A stretch of 64,000 nt of DNA. It comes from Allodiplogaster sudhausi (Eukaryota > Nematoda > Chromadorea > Rhabditida > Diplogasteridae). The notes beneath the pieces are model-generated. The model searched no databases and was not told the origin of the DNA. It was given only the letters and a program-made list of their open reading frames with translations. Below, piece by piece: positions 1-10,692 of the stretch (positions are counted from its first letter, which is position 1; the number at the start of each line of letters is the position of its first letter). The DNA lies in NCBI GenBank assembly GCA_945643635.1, contig CALZFC010000021.1, forward strand, positions 248,001 to 312,000. The letters are read 5' to 3'. The translations under genes were made by a program, and so were the position numbers.

Positions 1-1086
1 TCACAGATCCTTCACTCAACGCAGACGTTTTGATTCTTTGCCTCCCTTCTATCTCACTTGGTTTTTTATTAATAAGCAAATATGTAGGTTTTTTTATATC
101 TTCTCTGTCTTCGCCTCCTTAGTTAAAAAAAATGCATATGTGCTAATCTGCTGCCGAGAGGAGAGTAAAAAGAGCTTTTATTTTAAAACAGGATTCTGAT
201 GTTACATATGTATCTCGCTGCCAATTAGTAGTGTAGCGTTTGCCGTCTGCAGAAAGGCTCAAACATTTTCACCTGCGTTCTGCAAAGCAGTTTGGCCTGA
301 AAAATTCGTTCGTTCTCTTGGTGGGTTCCAGTAGCAAGTTGTAGAAACAAGGCATGTTCTGTGGTTGCGTCACCGATATTGTGCTTTCTGCTTTCTTATG
401 CTTCTGATTTCTTATGCACTTTCATCCTCCGCTCTTCCTTGTCTTCACTACTTGTCAGCCTCCCTTTTTCTTTTTCCTCTCTATCCTTCCTCAAACTCCA
501 TAGTGTCTGTATGGTGCACTTGGGAGCGGTGGAAATGACGAGGAAAAGTTTTTAGCCACGAAGCCCGCAAAAAGCGAGGGGTGTTGTCTTTGGCAGCTTT
601 GTGTCGGAGGAGTGATTGAGTGGAGTTCAGGGCTTCTGCATCTCATGGGGTGCGTACATGATGCTGCTTGAAAGGGGAGTGTGGGCGGGTGTGCGAGAGC
701 CCCCCTTGGTACCCCTTCCCCCCCCCCCCCCCCACCTCTCCCATGCGGGCAGAGGAGTCAAAGTGCCACCAACATCTTAGCCATGGGCTCAAAAAAGACA
801 AAGTGAAGAGAATGGCTAAGACGGCGTGCACTGCATTTCTCCACGTGATAACCACGCAGACAGAAGCTGGCCTCGATCGTCAAAGCATTCGGCAAATTCC
901 GGTATTCGAGCAAGCATTCGCAATGGCAGGTTGCAAGGAGAAAAAATTGGAAAAGACAGAAATGAAATGAAAACGCAAGCATCTTCTGCAGATTCCGAGA
1001 ATGGCCATGCTGCCGATGGAGTCAGAATTATTAATAAACAAAAAGCAAAAAAAGAGGAAAATAACGACGTTTCGAACATGTTGCAG
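1..1086. other. Upstream/intronic DNA before the flp-11 3' exons
   Basis: No coding exon could be supported here. The first flp-11 exon seen begins with one base completing a split codon, so an upstream exon must exist. I found no segment encoding the expected MRNALVR-type peptide, so that exon probably lies left of the window. One weak alternative is a stretch ending near 897 (reading AFGKFR) with a phase-compatible gt donor; it does not resemble known FLP-11 peptides. A run of 16 C residues lies at 718-733. Confidence 0.5.
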
Positions 1087-1379
1087 ATTCGGAAAACGTT
1101 CCGATCCAGAGGAGCCGCCTATGACACGCGCATACCAGGACAAGAGGAACGGCGCGCCGCAGCCTTTCGGTGGGAATTCCATTGTATACTTTCAGACTTT
1201 TGACACCACCCACAATGAAAATTATTTAGAACGTTGGCGTTATTCGCTACATCCTTCGTGAAAAGATGAGAATATTGAAATTCCCAAACATTGCAGTTCG
1301 ATTCGGCCGCTCTGGCCAGCTCGAGCACATGCACGACATTCTGTCAACTCTTCAGAGGCTGCAGGCAGCCAACCCATAG
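1087..1379 (+). CDS. flp-11: FMRFamide-like neuropeptide precursor FLP-11, 3' two exons (partial)
   Basis: Exons 1087-1169 and 1297-1379 join across a gtggga...ttgcag intron with phase 1. The reading is FGKR, then a spacer (SDPEEPPMTRAYQD), then KR-NGAPQPFVRFG-R, then a C-terminal flanking peptide ending LQAANP and a TAG stop. NGAPQPFVRFG is one of the known FLP-11 peptides of C. elegans. The dibasic KR before it, the Gly amide donor and the following Arg are normal prohormone processing sites. The first residues FGKR are the end of another RFamide peptide whose start is in an upstream exon. FLP-11 is a secreted neuropeptide; in C. elegans it is released by the RIS sleep neuron and promotes quiescence. 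The intron splits the codon of the second-last residue block (PF|VRFG), which supports the splice model. Product identity is strong; the N-terminal half is missing. Confidence 0.88.
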
Positions 1380-1672
1380 ATCGCCTCGCATTCCTAGTCG
1401 CACCCTTTTCGATGCGGGTTTCCACCGCTTCAACACGCCACTCTTTCTAGTTGCCAACTATTTCTCCCTTTCTCTCTCTGTCTCTCTCTCTCTCATCTCT
1501 GCCGATCTCTCCCTCCACGATTTTTGACATCTGCCATCGCCAATCCACATGACCGCCCTGCTCACTTTCAACTCACCTCGGATCACGACGCCTCCCTCCG
1601 TCAACATTCTTCTCTCCAACTTTCTCATTCTCTCTCACCCACAATCTGAAATAGTACTCTCACCTACGACTC

Positions 1673-1715
<43 letters not shown>

Positions 1716-2241
1716 CTTCTCCATCTCTCCGTTCTCTTACCTTGCCTGTTAATGTTATTATGGTACACCATTGACGAACGATCTGCAATAAAAGGGCTCT
1801 TGATTGTCATCATATATCTCATGGTAAGACGCAAGGGAGCATGTTGTGGAACGTTAGTGCTGAATATAATTTTTTTTTCTTAATCTTGCCTAAAGAAAAT
1901 GGAAGCATTTTTCGTGTTCTCATCTGTTCAATTCTATTCATCCTTTAATAAAAGGTGCAAACCAATCGGATATAGCAGGAATGCATTTCTCATTTTAATT
2001 AGCATACTTGTACAGCTCACGCTGTGAGGGACAAGATGAACAGCGAAGGCCACTACTGCATTTGCAGCAAGGGAGAGAGAGAGAAGGCGAGCCATCCTAG
2101 CAGATGATGACGCACAAAACTGTGTACTTTTATTGTGCTCTTTGCATTCGTTTAACGATGTAACCCATTGAATTTGATTGAAACTGACATTAGTTTTCTG
2201 TTTCCTCTCGTGTTTTTATCATCACTGTTTAAATCGTGCAG
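1380..2241. other. flp-11 downstream DNA
   Basis: No convincing coding exon. The stretch is pyrimidine-rich to about 1740, then AT-rich. It should include the flp-11 3' UTR. An ATTAA-rich stretch near 1920-2000 holds no obvious gene. Confidence 0.4.
1673..1718. repeat. (CT)n microsatellite
   Basis: Nearly perfect CT dinucleotide repeat with single C and T interruptions, in a pyrimidine-rich region downstream of flp-11. Confidence 0.9.
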
Positions 2242-2686
2242 GTGTCTTCAAGTCCATTTTGAAGAAACCCGAAGACACAAAGAAACAGGATAAGACGGAA
2301 AAACACGAGGCATTTGTAGATTGTTTTGGCTGACATTTCTATATTAACTATAATTTCATTGTATTAGTATTATTTTAGCATGTTCGTATTTTATACTATA
2401 TTGGATCATTGCATAACTCCTCTCTCTCTCTCTCTTTCGCAAATATTTTTTCATCGCCGGCTACCATCTGAAGGTAAAACCTCGCACGAATCCGGAATAC
2501 AAAAGGGACGAATGGACAAAGAGGTGATGGCCCGACTAAACACTTCAGATTATCGCGTGCTGGACGAGCAATGTAGCGGGTTGAGCGGAGCATGCTTGCA
2601 GGTCAGGGGCTTCCTCGACAACACCGAGACGTTCAGGCACACAAAGCCCCTCTTGCCACTGCAAACAAATGCCCGATTGCCTCTAG
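2242..2686 (+). CDS. Possible 3' end of an unrecognised gene (three small exons)
   Basis: Three short segments are phase-compatible and end in a stop: 2242-2315 (after aaatcgtgcag, reading VFKSILKKPEDTKKQD...), 2474-2523 (reading VKPRTNPEYKRDEWTK) and 2602-2686 (reading SGASSTTPRRSGTQ..., stop TAG). The first two have a lysine-rich, low-leucine composition that looks coding rather than random. Donors are gtagat and gtgatg; acceptors are gtgcag, ctgaag and ttgcag. I recognise no domain and cannot see upstream exons or a start. The model could be chance. Confidence 0.3.
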
Positions 2687-4006
2687 CTATGTTCCCTTAT
2701 TGCTCGATTGTCAGGTCTAGTCATCCTGAATGCAAAGTCCATCGACATATGTAGCTTCTGAGAAGAACGTAAGTTTCACGCTGCATAACAAAGGGAAGGT
2801 GTTGAAAAGGAGTACTTTAGCATCAAGGAAGTAAATCAAACGAGCCAGGGGATACGGCTCTAGCGGCTACATGAGGCTAGAGACGCTAGGAGCCATGCAA
2901 TTAAAATTCGATTTCTTCAGACATTGATAACTTAATATATAAGAATGCAGTATTTTCAGTACTTCTTGTCTTAAAGAGATTTTATTTGTTTAAATCTTAC
3001 ATGAAACGCAAAAATATAAGAAAGAAAAAAATTTCTTCGTGTTGATACCATTACTGAGAAAAAAAAGGGGGGGGGGTCCACGCACACGAGTCGCACAAAA
3101 CCGGGTTGCCAGTGCCCGGCCTCCTCTTGGCCAGAGACGGTACAAGCTGGAGCAGGGGGATTGACTCGCGATTGTCGATGAGGGGGGTTATGTGACAAGG
3201 GATGTGTGTGTATGTAATAGCCTGGCACCAAAACTTTACGAGCTGTACTGACAGAGAGGGCTGCTCGATCCCTATCCCCATGCTCGTGGGTGGTACTGTA
3301 AAGTATTTTTTAATACGATTATGTTAAATTCGCACTCTTTTCGTAGAAGCGAAATTTGGTATAACTTAAATTAGATGCAATTTACATTTAAAAAAATCAC
3401 ATGGAAATATGTAAAATGGATTGTCAAAGTTAAGAATCAGTTATGAAATAATGTTGAGAAAGATAAGGTCAAATTGAGAATAATAAAGATGTAAAGAATT
3501 TTTTAAATGAATATGTTAAGTTTGCACTATTTTCGTGAAAGTGCACTTTTTCCGTATAAAGGGCTCTACATAGGATTTAGTAATCACTTCCCTCTCCATT
3601 CTTCGCTGCTCCTCCGTCTCTCCTTCGTTTCTCCTCTTTTCCATCAGTCTCTCCCGTTACTTCTCAATTCATCTCCTATGTCATCCTTGCGCGCATGTGC
3701 CATTTCGCCGGGTCGGCGCAAGGTTCAAAATATTATTACACCGATTTAAGTAATATATGAGTCGTGTGGATTCAGATTCGGTATTCCCCAAGTGACACCC
3801 GTTACGGGATGCGCTCTCTAAGTCCGGACTACGTAAGCCACAAGTTTTTTTTATAATACACTTAAAATATTCATTCTTATTACGAAGCTCGTTAAGAAAT
3901 TTATCATACTTTCCGATTGAGAAATTACTTAACGAATATCCCTCGTATTGAAAAATTAATGTATGAAAAAGTAAATTTTTGAATTTTATTTTATTTTCCT
4001 CCGCAG
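2687..4006. other. Intergenic DNA before the MSP-domain gene
   Basis: AT-rich DNA with a G10 run at 3067-3076. I see no coding exon. Short open frames on both strands lack splice support and conserved sequence. Confidence 0.4.
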
Positions 4007-4033
4007 CCATGGACGCCTCCGTCATACATCTCT

Positions 4034-4794
4034 ATGGTTACGCAGCCCTCTTTTGAGTCAGTGCAACTCGATAGTTCTATGATTCTTGGCAAGTACTCCG
4101 TCCACCTTTACAATGTGCCCAAGCTGATCCGCATGCTCTTCATGGCCATACCTGACGAAGGTATGCACTAACGCAAACGTATGTATCAAACACGAACGTA
4201 GCATCGTTTTAGGCCAGCGTGAGGAAACTCTCAAGGAACTCGCTGCTCTTCAGCGCGAGTTGTCCCGGCCCTCTACGATGAAATCTGCAAACCCTGTCCA
4301 GACGAACCCAACTCTCTCTATTTCTGAATTCCAGCTTTTTTTCGCAGCTTACCTTGACTCTCATTTTCTCTTTAACTAATGTCTCACTTTTAACTAATTT
4401 TTAAACTTAGGCCGCCAGAGCAAAGGAGAAGGAAGATGGTGACGGCTCGAAGGACGCTACTGTTAGAGGATATATTCTGCTTAAAAAAAATTCAACATGG
4501 AAAATGTAACCATAATTAATAAAATGAAAAAAAATAATTCACAGATAATTAAAATAGAAAATAAAAATAAATAAACATTTAGCAATGAAGTGCGAAAAAA
4601 TAACTTTAATAAACCAGCAAAATAATATACATTTATTAAAAATCTGGCTCTGCTAAGGAGAAGAAAGAAGGCGAAGGCGCGATTCGTTTCGTGGTCGAAC
4701 CCTCCGAGATCAAATGGCCCCAGGAGAAGGGACTCCGGATTCTCAAGGTTGGATTATATATATATATACATATATATATGTATATATATGTATG

Positions 4795-4876
<82 letters not shown>

Positions 4877-5428
4877 AAAGCGCATCAACATTTTTATTTC
4901 TTTTCCAACACGCTCGGCACGTATCTAGGCGATGCAAATTTAAGGAATAAAATTTCTAAAAAAAAAAGAATAATTTGCAGCTTACGAACAATTCATCGAG
5001 CCGTGTCGCTGTGAAGGTAAAGTGTTCGAACAACGCGGCCTACCAGATCATTCCGGTCTTCTCCTTCATCCAGCCTGGCGATGAAGCAGATATTGAGGTT
5101 TGTAGCGTTATCACCTTTAATTATATTATTTAATTTTAAACATTAATAATCACTTAATTTTAATATCTCCCTCTAGTCATACAAATTATTTGTTGAAGGT
5201 CTTCCGCGTGCAAGAGACGGCAACGCCGGACAAGGTCGTCTTTGTCTTCTACGAGGCGGCCGATGCCGACAAGGTTTTTTGGAATACTTTTTTTATTGCA
5301 TTACTAATTTTTAAGGAAATAAAAAAAGGCATGAAATCATTTTTCAGAGCGCCAGGACGACCTGTGCTCACCAGGGACAGGAAGGGATTGAGACCATCAC
5401 CGTGCCTTTCCTGATCCACAAGACATAA
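4034..5428 (+). CDS. MSP-domain (major sperm protein-like) protein
   Basis: Model: 4034-4160, 4213-4295, 4411-4461, 4658-4747, 4981-5097, 5199-5273, 5348-5428 (207 residues, all phases agree). The last four exons are secure: they encode an MSP/VAP-like beta-sandwich with [28 protein letters not shown], then [16 protein letters not shown] and a C-terminal strand, ending HKT-stop. The pattern 'LTN...VAVKVK...P.FSFI.PG' is the MSP signature. The first three exons (about 87 residues, a lysine/glutamate-rich helix) are less certain; the frame is open upstream of the chosen ATG to the acceptor at 4006, so an earlier start is possible. A CCATGG start context at 4007 opens a short out-of-frame upstream reading frame. 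MSP-domain proteins act in sperm motility, as signals, or as FFAT-binding ER adaptors; which applies here is unknown. Intron 4 contains a long TA repeat; the acceptor before exon 6 is aag instead of cag. Confidence 0.75.
4753..4873. repeat. (TA)n microsatellite in an MSP-gene intron
   Basis: About 120 bp of TA repeats, interrupted by TG and CA steps, fill most of intron 4 of the MSP-domain gene. It can fold as a long hairpin. Confidence 0.9.
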
Positions 5429-5429
5429 G

Positions 5430-5503
5430 AAGGGCCACGCCCTACAAGCCACGCCCCCTAACAAGCAGTGCCCTTGACAAGCCACGCCCCCAAACAAGCC
5501 GGT
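5430..5503. repeat. Degenerate tandem CAAGCCACGCCCC units in the MSP 3' UTR
   Basis: Immediately after the stop codon, units related to 'caagccacgcccc' recur about five times (5432, 5448, 5466, 5479, 5493 approximately). They are GC-rich against AT-rich surroundings. Each unit contains a CCACGCCC box of Sp/KLF type, but in a 3' UTR this may be an RNA feature or simply a minisatellite. Confidence 0.7.
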
Positions 5504-6330
5504 TCCCTGACCATCCATTTCCCTCACTACCTTCTGCGCGACAAAGCAATATAAGGAGGATTTTCATAGTTAAAGCATATGTACAAACATATGTTAAAAC
5601 TCGTGTTTTAACTGCATTTCTGTGATCAGAAGAGATGCTTTTTTCGCGAATATGACGTTTATGAACTAGCGGAAAAGCAAACAATTCTCATGATTAAAAA
5701 AATATCCCCTATTTACCGATAATCTGTCTTTTGCTCATGATAAACTCATTAAAGTTTAATGAAAGAAAACAACTTTATGAGCATCCGTATCCATCCCTGT
5801 CAGTCTCTCTCATTATCTCTCTGTTCTGTCTGTCTCTATCTCTAAAAGTAGAGAAAGGCGAGAGGCGAGAAAATTTGCAGAGAAACTTTCGAATATTGTA
5901 TAAGAAATAACAATTATTTTTGATCTAGAGAGATTGTGATGGTGTTCTTCTCCCCTTTCTCTGCTTGGTCCGTGATTTGAAAGAGATATAGTACGGGAGA
6001 GTTTGACATAAAAAGAGCAAGAGAGAGATAGAGAGGGAGTAGCGAGAGTAGAACAGATAAAGTGTATGTTACTAGTTGAGCCAAAAAAGGACTTCCGACA
6101 CCTGTAGTCAAGCATCGAGAGGTTGCTCCTGCTCTCTTGAGGAGAGGTTGCTCGCTCCTCTGCTCTCTAAGTTATCACCTTCCGTCTGTGTATATTTTTG
6201 TTTGCTTTTGCTGTGCCTTTTCTAATTGCCACCATTATATGCTTGTGTGCCATGACTCCTACTGAATATTGTTCCTGAGGCCTCCATTACCATCTGAGAG
6301 AGCTTTTGCTCTCAGGGAAGCTGCCCAAGA
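5504..6330. other. MSP-gene downstream DNA and left flank of the LINE
   Basis: No coding exon seen. AT-rich to about 5800 and then purine/pyrimidine-rich. Degenerate GAGGTTGCTC direct copies lie near 6118 and 6144. The true left end of the LINE may be anywhere between about 6100 and 6330. Confidence 0.4.
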
Positions 6331-6560
6331 ATAACTGAGTGTGAATTCCTCAGGAAATAACGGTATAAGGACCTAAGGAGACGCAATAACTGAGTGTGAA
6401 TTCCTCAGAAGATAAAGGCGGAAAGCCTTATTTTAATGAGAAATAATAACTGAGTGTTAATTCCTCAGAAGATAAAGGCGGAAAGCCTTATTTTAATGAG
6501 AAATAATAACTGAGTGTGAATCCCTCAGAAGATAAAGGCGGAAGAGCCTAAGGACAGTTG
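6331..6560 (+). repeat. ~60-bp tandem units at the 5' end of the LINE
   Basis: The core ATAACTGAGTGTGAATTCCT starts at 6331, 6386, 6446 and 6506, giving spacings of 55, 60 and 60 bp; the last three units share CAGAAGATAAAGGCGGAA as well. They end just before the ORF1 start. Tandem 5' UTR monomers upstream of ORF1 are typical of LINE promoters in several lineages, so these are likely promoter repeats; that function is inference. Confidence 0.8.
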
Positions 6561-6585
6561 CTCTCATTGCCCTCAGCTGCAAGAA

Positions 6586-7811
6586 ATGACTCAGGAGTTT
6601 CTTCATGCCTTCTCGGCTCTGGCCGACGAGTTGAAAGCTTCCAACCAGGCCGTTTTGTCTTCTGTCCAGACACTGATCGATGCACATACCCAGTCCTCTG
6701 CTTCCTTGACCCAATCAATTGAGAAACTTGTGACGTGCGTCTCTCAGCTGTGCTCTGCATCTCTGTCTCACCCTACCTGTGCCGGGGATGACCCCTCCTC
6801 CTCTCCTCATATCGCATCTCGCACGTACGCATCGGTTGCAAGTGACGTGCCGCTGCCGTTGCCAATGTTGTGTACTCCGAGCGTGACCTACATGAGGGAA
6901 AGAGCAGGAGGGCCATTCTTAAGGGTCTCCCTGAGCTCGATGGGGATGAGGCAACAAACAATAATGACTTGCGCATCATTTCCGAGATCATTAACCGTTC
7001 TAATAATGCTTCTCTCATCTCTGCCCTCTCCTCCGACAATGCCAGTACTCACCGACATGGTAAGATTGCCCCCCGAATTATCAAGATCCAGTTCCCCTCC
7101 AATGAGCTACGGGAGAGTTTCCTTTCTCTCGCTCGCCAGAAGAAGCATGAAGACGTGGCCGCCTTCCCCCACGCCTACTTCCGCCGTGACCTGACGCCTC
7201 TGCAGCTGGCGCAAGAAACGGCGGCAAGGAAGGAGGCTGGTCGTCGCAACTCCGAGGCCGGAATGCTCAGGTTTGTGGTGCGTGATGAACGTGTAGTCGA
7301 GCTGCGCAACCCACGGCCACTCACTGAGCGCTCTAGGCTTAATCAGTCTAAAAATGCCTCGTCTTCTTCCTCTATCTCCGCCTCTCTCATTGCTTCCTCT
7401 TCTCAAAATACCGCTGCCGGTGGCAGCGGTCTCTCTCGTCCTAATCCTCTTGCTTCCAGAACATTCCATAATAGCAACCGCCCGTCTACAGAAAGTGTGC
7501 CAGTCGCTCCTTCCTCTCCTCCCATCCGTGTGATTCCTCCCACACCAACTGCGCATGGCAAGAGGACTGTGCAGCTTCCTCGCCGCGCCCTCATGTCTGC
7601 CCTGAGGCAGATCGCTGTCCGCCCCACCCGCCGACCTCCGAAGCGCGCTCTCGCTAGCGTCACCGAGGACGAGGAGGTCATGCACACTGATGGCGAGGGA
7701 GAGACCGACAGCAAGCGAGTCGACAACAAGAGCACACCGCCTCGCCCCAACGACAACCAATCTCAGTTTCCCCCCGCCCCCTTTACCGCTTCTCCTTCCT
7801 CCTCTGGCTAG
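6586..7811 (+). pseudogene. LINE ORF1 (frameshifted)
   Basis: ATG at 6586 opens a frame (MTQEFLHAFSALADELKASN...) that must shift once near 6846-6856, in GTGCCGCTGCCG, to continue as VVYSERDLHEGKSRRAILKG. The second part has an RNA-binding-like region followed by AYFRRDLTPLQLAQE and a serine-rich, basic tail, ending at TAG 7809-7811. Arrangement and the FRRDLT motif resemble ORF1 proteins of nematode LINEs. No zinc knuckle is seen. ORF1 proteins bind element RNA in the ribonucleoprotein particle. Confidence 0.75.
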
Positions 7812-10692
7812 GATGCTCGATTCAGGGATAGTTCAGAGTGCTTTAGTGCAAATGATCCTTCCCCGTTTGCCTCTCCTGATCCGTGCAAAAAACCGTCTCC
7901 ATGTCCAGCATCCCCAATTAAAGGAAAAATTGTCTGTTACCATGTTAATTTCCGATCCGTTGTCTCAAAGCTGGACATATTAGACTTTCTCCTTTCTTCT
8001 CACTCTCCTGATATTCTTGTGATCTCCGAAACATGGGCTTCTCCGGATCGCTTACGGGACTCTTCACTTTCCTTTAATGGCCGCTATCAAGTATTTCGCT
8101 CTGACCGTCTCTCCCCTGCTCCTGGTGGTGGTGTAGCAATTTTGGTCGCCTCTCTCCTCCCTTCTCTTGTCCTCTCAGCCCACTTTTTTCCCCTTACTAC
8201 CAACTTCTAGCAGTACGCGTTTCTGCTTGTTATCCAGCCACAAAAACCGTTACCATTGTGTCAGTATATCGCAGTCCGTCCTGCTCCAACGAGTCGTTTG
8301 CCTCTTGTCTTGAGCATATTGCCACTCTTTTTGCTGACTGCGCAGACAACTTTATACTTGCTGGAGATTTTAATTGCCCGGAAATCGACTGGTGCGCCTA
8401 TAGTCTCTCTGCTCCTCTCCCTGCCAGCCATCACTACGCTCAACTTTTAGGTTTCTGTATGTCCACAAACCTTCATCAACTAGTAACGTCTTCCACTCGC
8501 TTGAATCATACCCTGGATCTTGTTCTTACCAATGATCTCAACATAGTTGATACATGTGAGGTCCTGCCTCCTCTACCCTCCTTTGACCACTCTTTGTTGC
8601 ATTTCACTATTTCATTCCCTTCCCTCAAATTCCCAACCGTAACTATCCCTAATTATCGAAAGGCCGATTTTGAACTTGCTTCTGTTATCATCTCTTCTTA
8701 CAACTGGATTAACGTCTTTGACGGTTCATTTGATCCCGATCTTCTTTATGAGAAGTTTCTTGCCATTATTCATGATGTCATTCGTGCCACAGTCCCCCTT
8801 CGAACTGTCCGCCCCAGAAATATCCGCTACCCTCCTCGCGTTATCCAATTATTGCATAAGTATTATAGAAATGGCTCATCTCATGGTCTACTCCCTTATC
8901 TTCGTTGCTCTTCTAAGCTTCGCCGCACCCTGCGAAACCATCAGCGCTCTCAAGAGGCAAAGGCCTCTTCCTCCCGCTCAGCGCGCGTCTTCTTTAACTT
9001 TGTTAATGGGAAGCTTATAGGACAGCCATCTATCGGTGCCATTAAAGACACTTCATCGGGTCGCCATCTCGTTGACAATGTAGAGAACGCGTCATGTTTC
9101 GCGAAAATATTCCAAACGACTTATGCGAACAACCCTCCTTCCGCTGCTACTACCCAATTTCCGCCTCGAACCATTCATAGAATTGATTTCATTGACTTCT
9201 CTCCATGCTCTATCTGCAACCAGCTACGCTCACTTCCTTCCCGTAACTCTTCGACCCCTGATAATGTGCCCTATGCCTTCCTTTAAGGAGTTTCAACTGC
9301 CATATCAGTCCCTCTCGCTATTCTCTTTAATCGCTTTCTCTTTCATGGTGTTTGTCCAGCTCTCTGGAAAACAGCATTTGTAAAGCCCATCTACAAGAGA
9401 CAGGGTGATGCCAGTGACCCCACTAATTATCGGCCAATTTCTCTTACCTCTGGTATTTCTAAGACATTTGAACGTATTCTTTGCAAGCAACTTTTCGACT
9501 TCCTTGACCAGCACAAACTTCTCTCTCCCTTCCAGCACGGTTTTCGTAACAAAATGTCTTGTGGCTCTGCCCTTCTCTCTTCGCTTGCCTCCTGGCACTC
9601 TTCCATTGATGCGGCTTCTTATGTTTCCTCTGTTTATATTGACTACTCTAAAGCTTTTGACAGCATCCCTCTCCATCTTCTAGTTGCTAAGTTAGCTGGT
9701 TATGGTATAGATGGGTCTCTCTTACGTTGGCTCTCCTTCTTTCTTACCGATAGATCCCAGCGCGTCTGTATTGACAACCATTTCTCCTCTGAATATCTGG
9801 TATCTTCTGGAGTCCCTCAGGGGAGTGTATGTGGTCCCCTTATGTTTCTTCTGTATATCAATGACCTCCCGGACTGCCTACCAATTGGCTCATATTGCAC
9901 TCTTTACGCTGATGATGCTAAAATGTATACTATTGCAGACACCGTGCTCCTTCAACGATCCCTGGACTGTGTGGCTGAGTGGTCTGCAAGATGGGGCCTC
10001 CGAATCAATCTCAAGAAGACCATGTTCATGGCCATCGGCCCATCTCACCCCCTTTCCAGCCCACTCTCCAATCCCACCCCCTTCCAATCACCTCCTCATA
10101 TCGTGACCTTGGTATAATAATTAGTAACGATTTATCTTTCCAAATGCATATCGCTTCTATAACTAAAAGGGCAAATAACACGTGCTTTCATATCTTGCGT
10201 AATTTTAGATCACGTAATGTTCATTTTCTTTCAAGGCTCTTTACTATATATGTCAGGCCTTTGCTCGAATTTTGTATGGAGGTCTGGTCCCCCCAGCAGA
10301 CTTGCTTAATCAAGCAAATTGAGAATGTTCAGCGACGTTTTACTAGGCTTATATTTAAACGATGTAATATTACTGCACCCTATTCTGGTCGATTAGAATA
10401 CCTTAGCTTAGAGCGTCTATCCACTCGAAGAACGATTAATGATCTCATGATTGCCATTAAGATCTTTAGAGGTACCTATGGTGTAGCCCCATCTGATATG
10501 TTCCTTATGTCATCCCGAATCTCTAGAGGTCATCGTCACAAACATAAAAAGCATAGATTCCGTTCCACAATTTTTAAGAACTTTTTTGCAAATAGGATTG
10601 TTAACTTATGGAAAACCCTGCCCGATTGCATATTTGAAATGTCACTTCCGATGGCCCGCAATCACATTAAGAACTTCTTAGCAAATATATAA
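7812..10692 (+). pseudogene. LINE ORF2: endonuclease and reverse transcriptase (broken)
   Basis: The frame continues directly after the ORF1 TAG without a frame change. Endonuclease motifs: VNFRSVVSKLDIL, ILVISETWASPD, PGGGVAIL, then, after a frameshift in a T6C4 run near 8183-8194, VSVYRSP, LAGDFNCPEIDW and a STRLNHTLDLVLTN block. A TAA lies at 9284-9286. The RT then reads NYRPISLTS, VYIDYSKAFDSIP, SGVPQGSVCGPLMFLLYIND and LYADDAKMY (catalytic YADD). A second frameshift near 10090 leads to the thumb/C-terminal region and the terminal stop. At least three defects make it non-functional. Enzyme role: nicking of target DNA and target-primed reverse transcription. Confidence 0.88.

Noticed and set aside
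826..1203. Open frame of 125 codons overlapping the first flp-11 exon
   Set aside because: Different frame from the flp-11 peptides; the spliced NGAPQPFVRFG reading explains the region better.
4691..5014. Open frame of 107 codons across the TA repeat
   Set aside because: It reads through an MSP-gene intron; the Tyr/Ile repeat is the TA microsatellite.
6773..7760. Minus-strand open frames of up to 217 codons within the LINE
   Set aside because: They are the antisense of ORF1 codons; all known motifs read on the plus strand.
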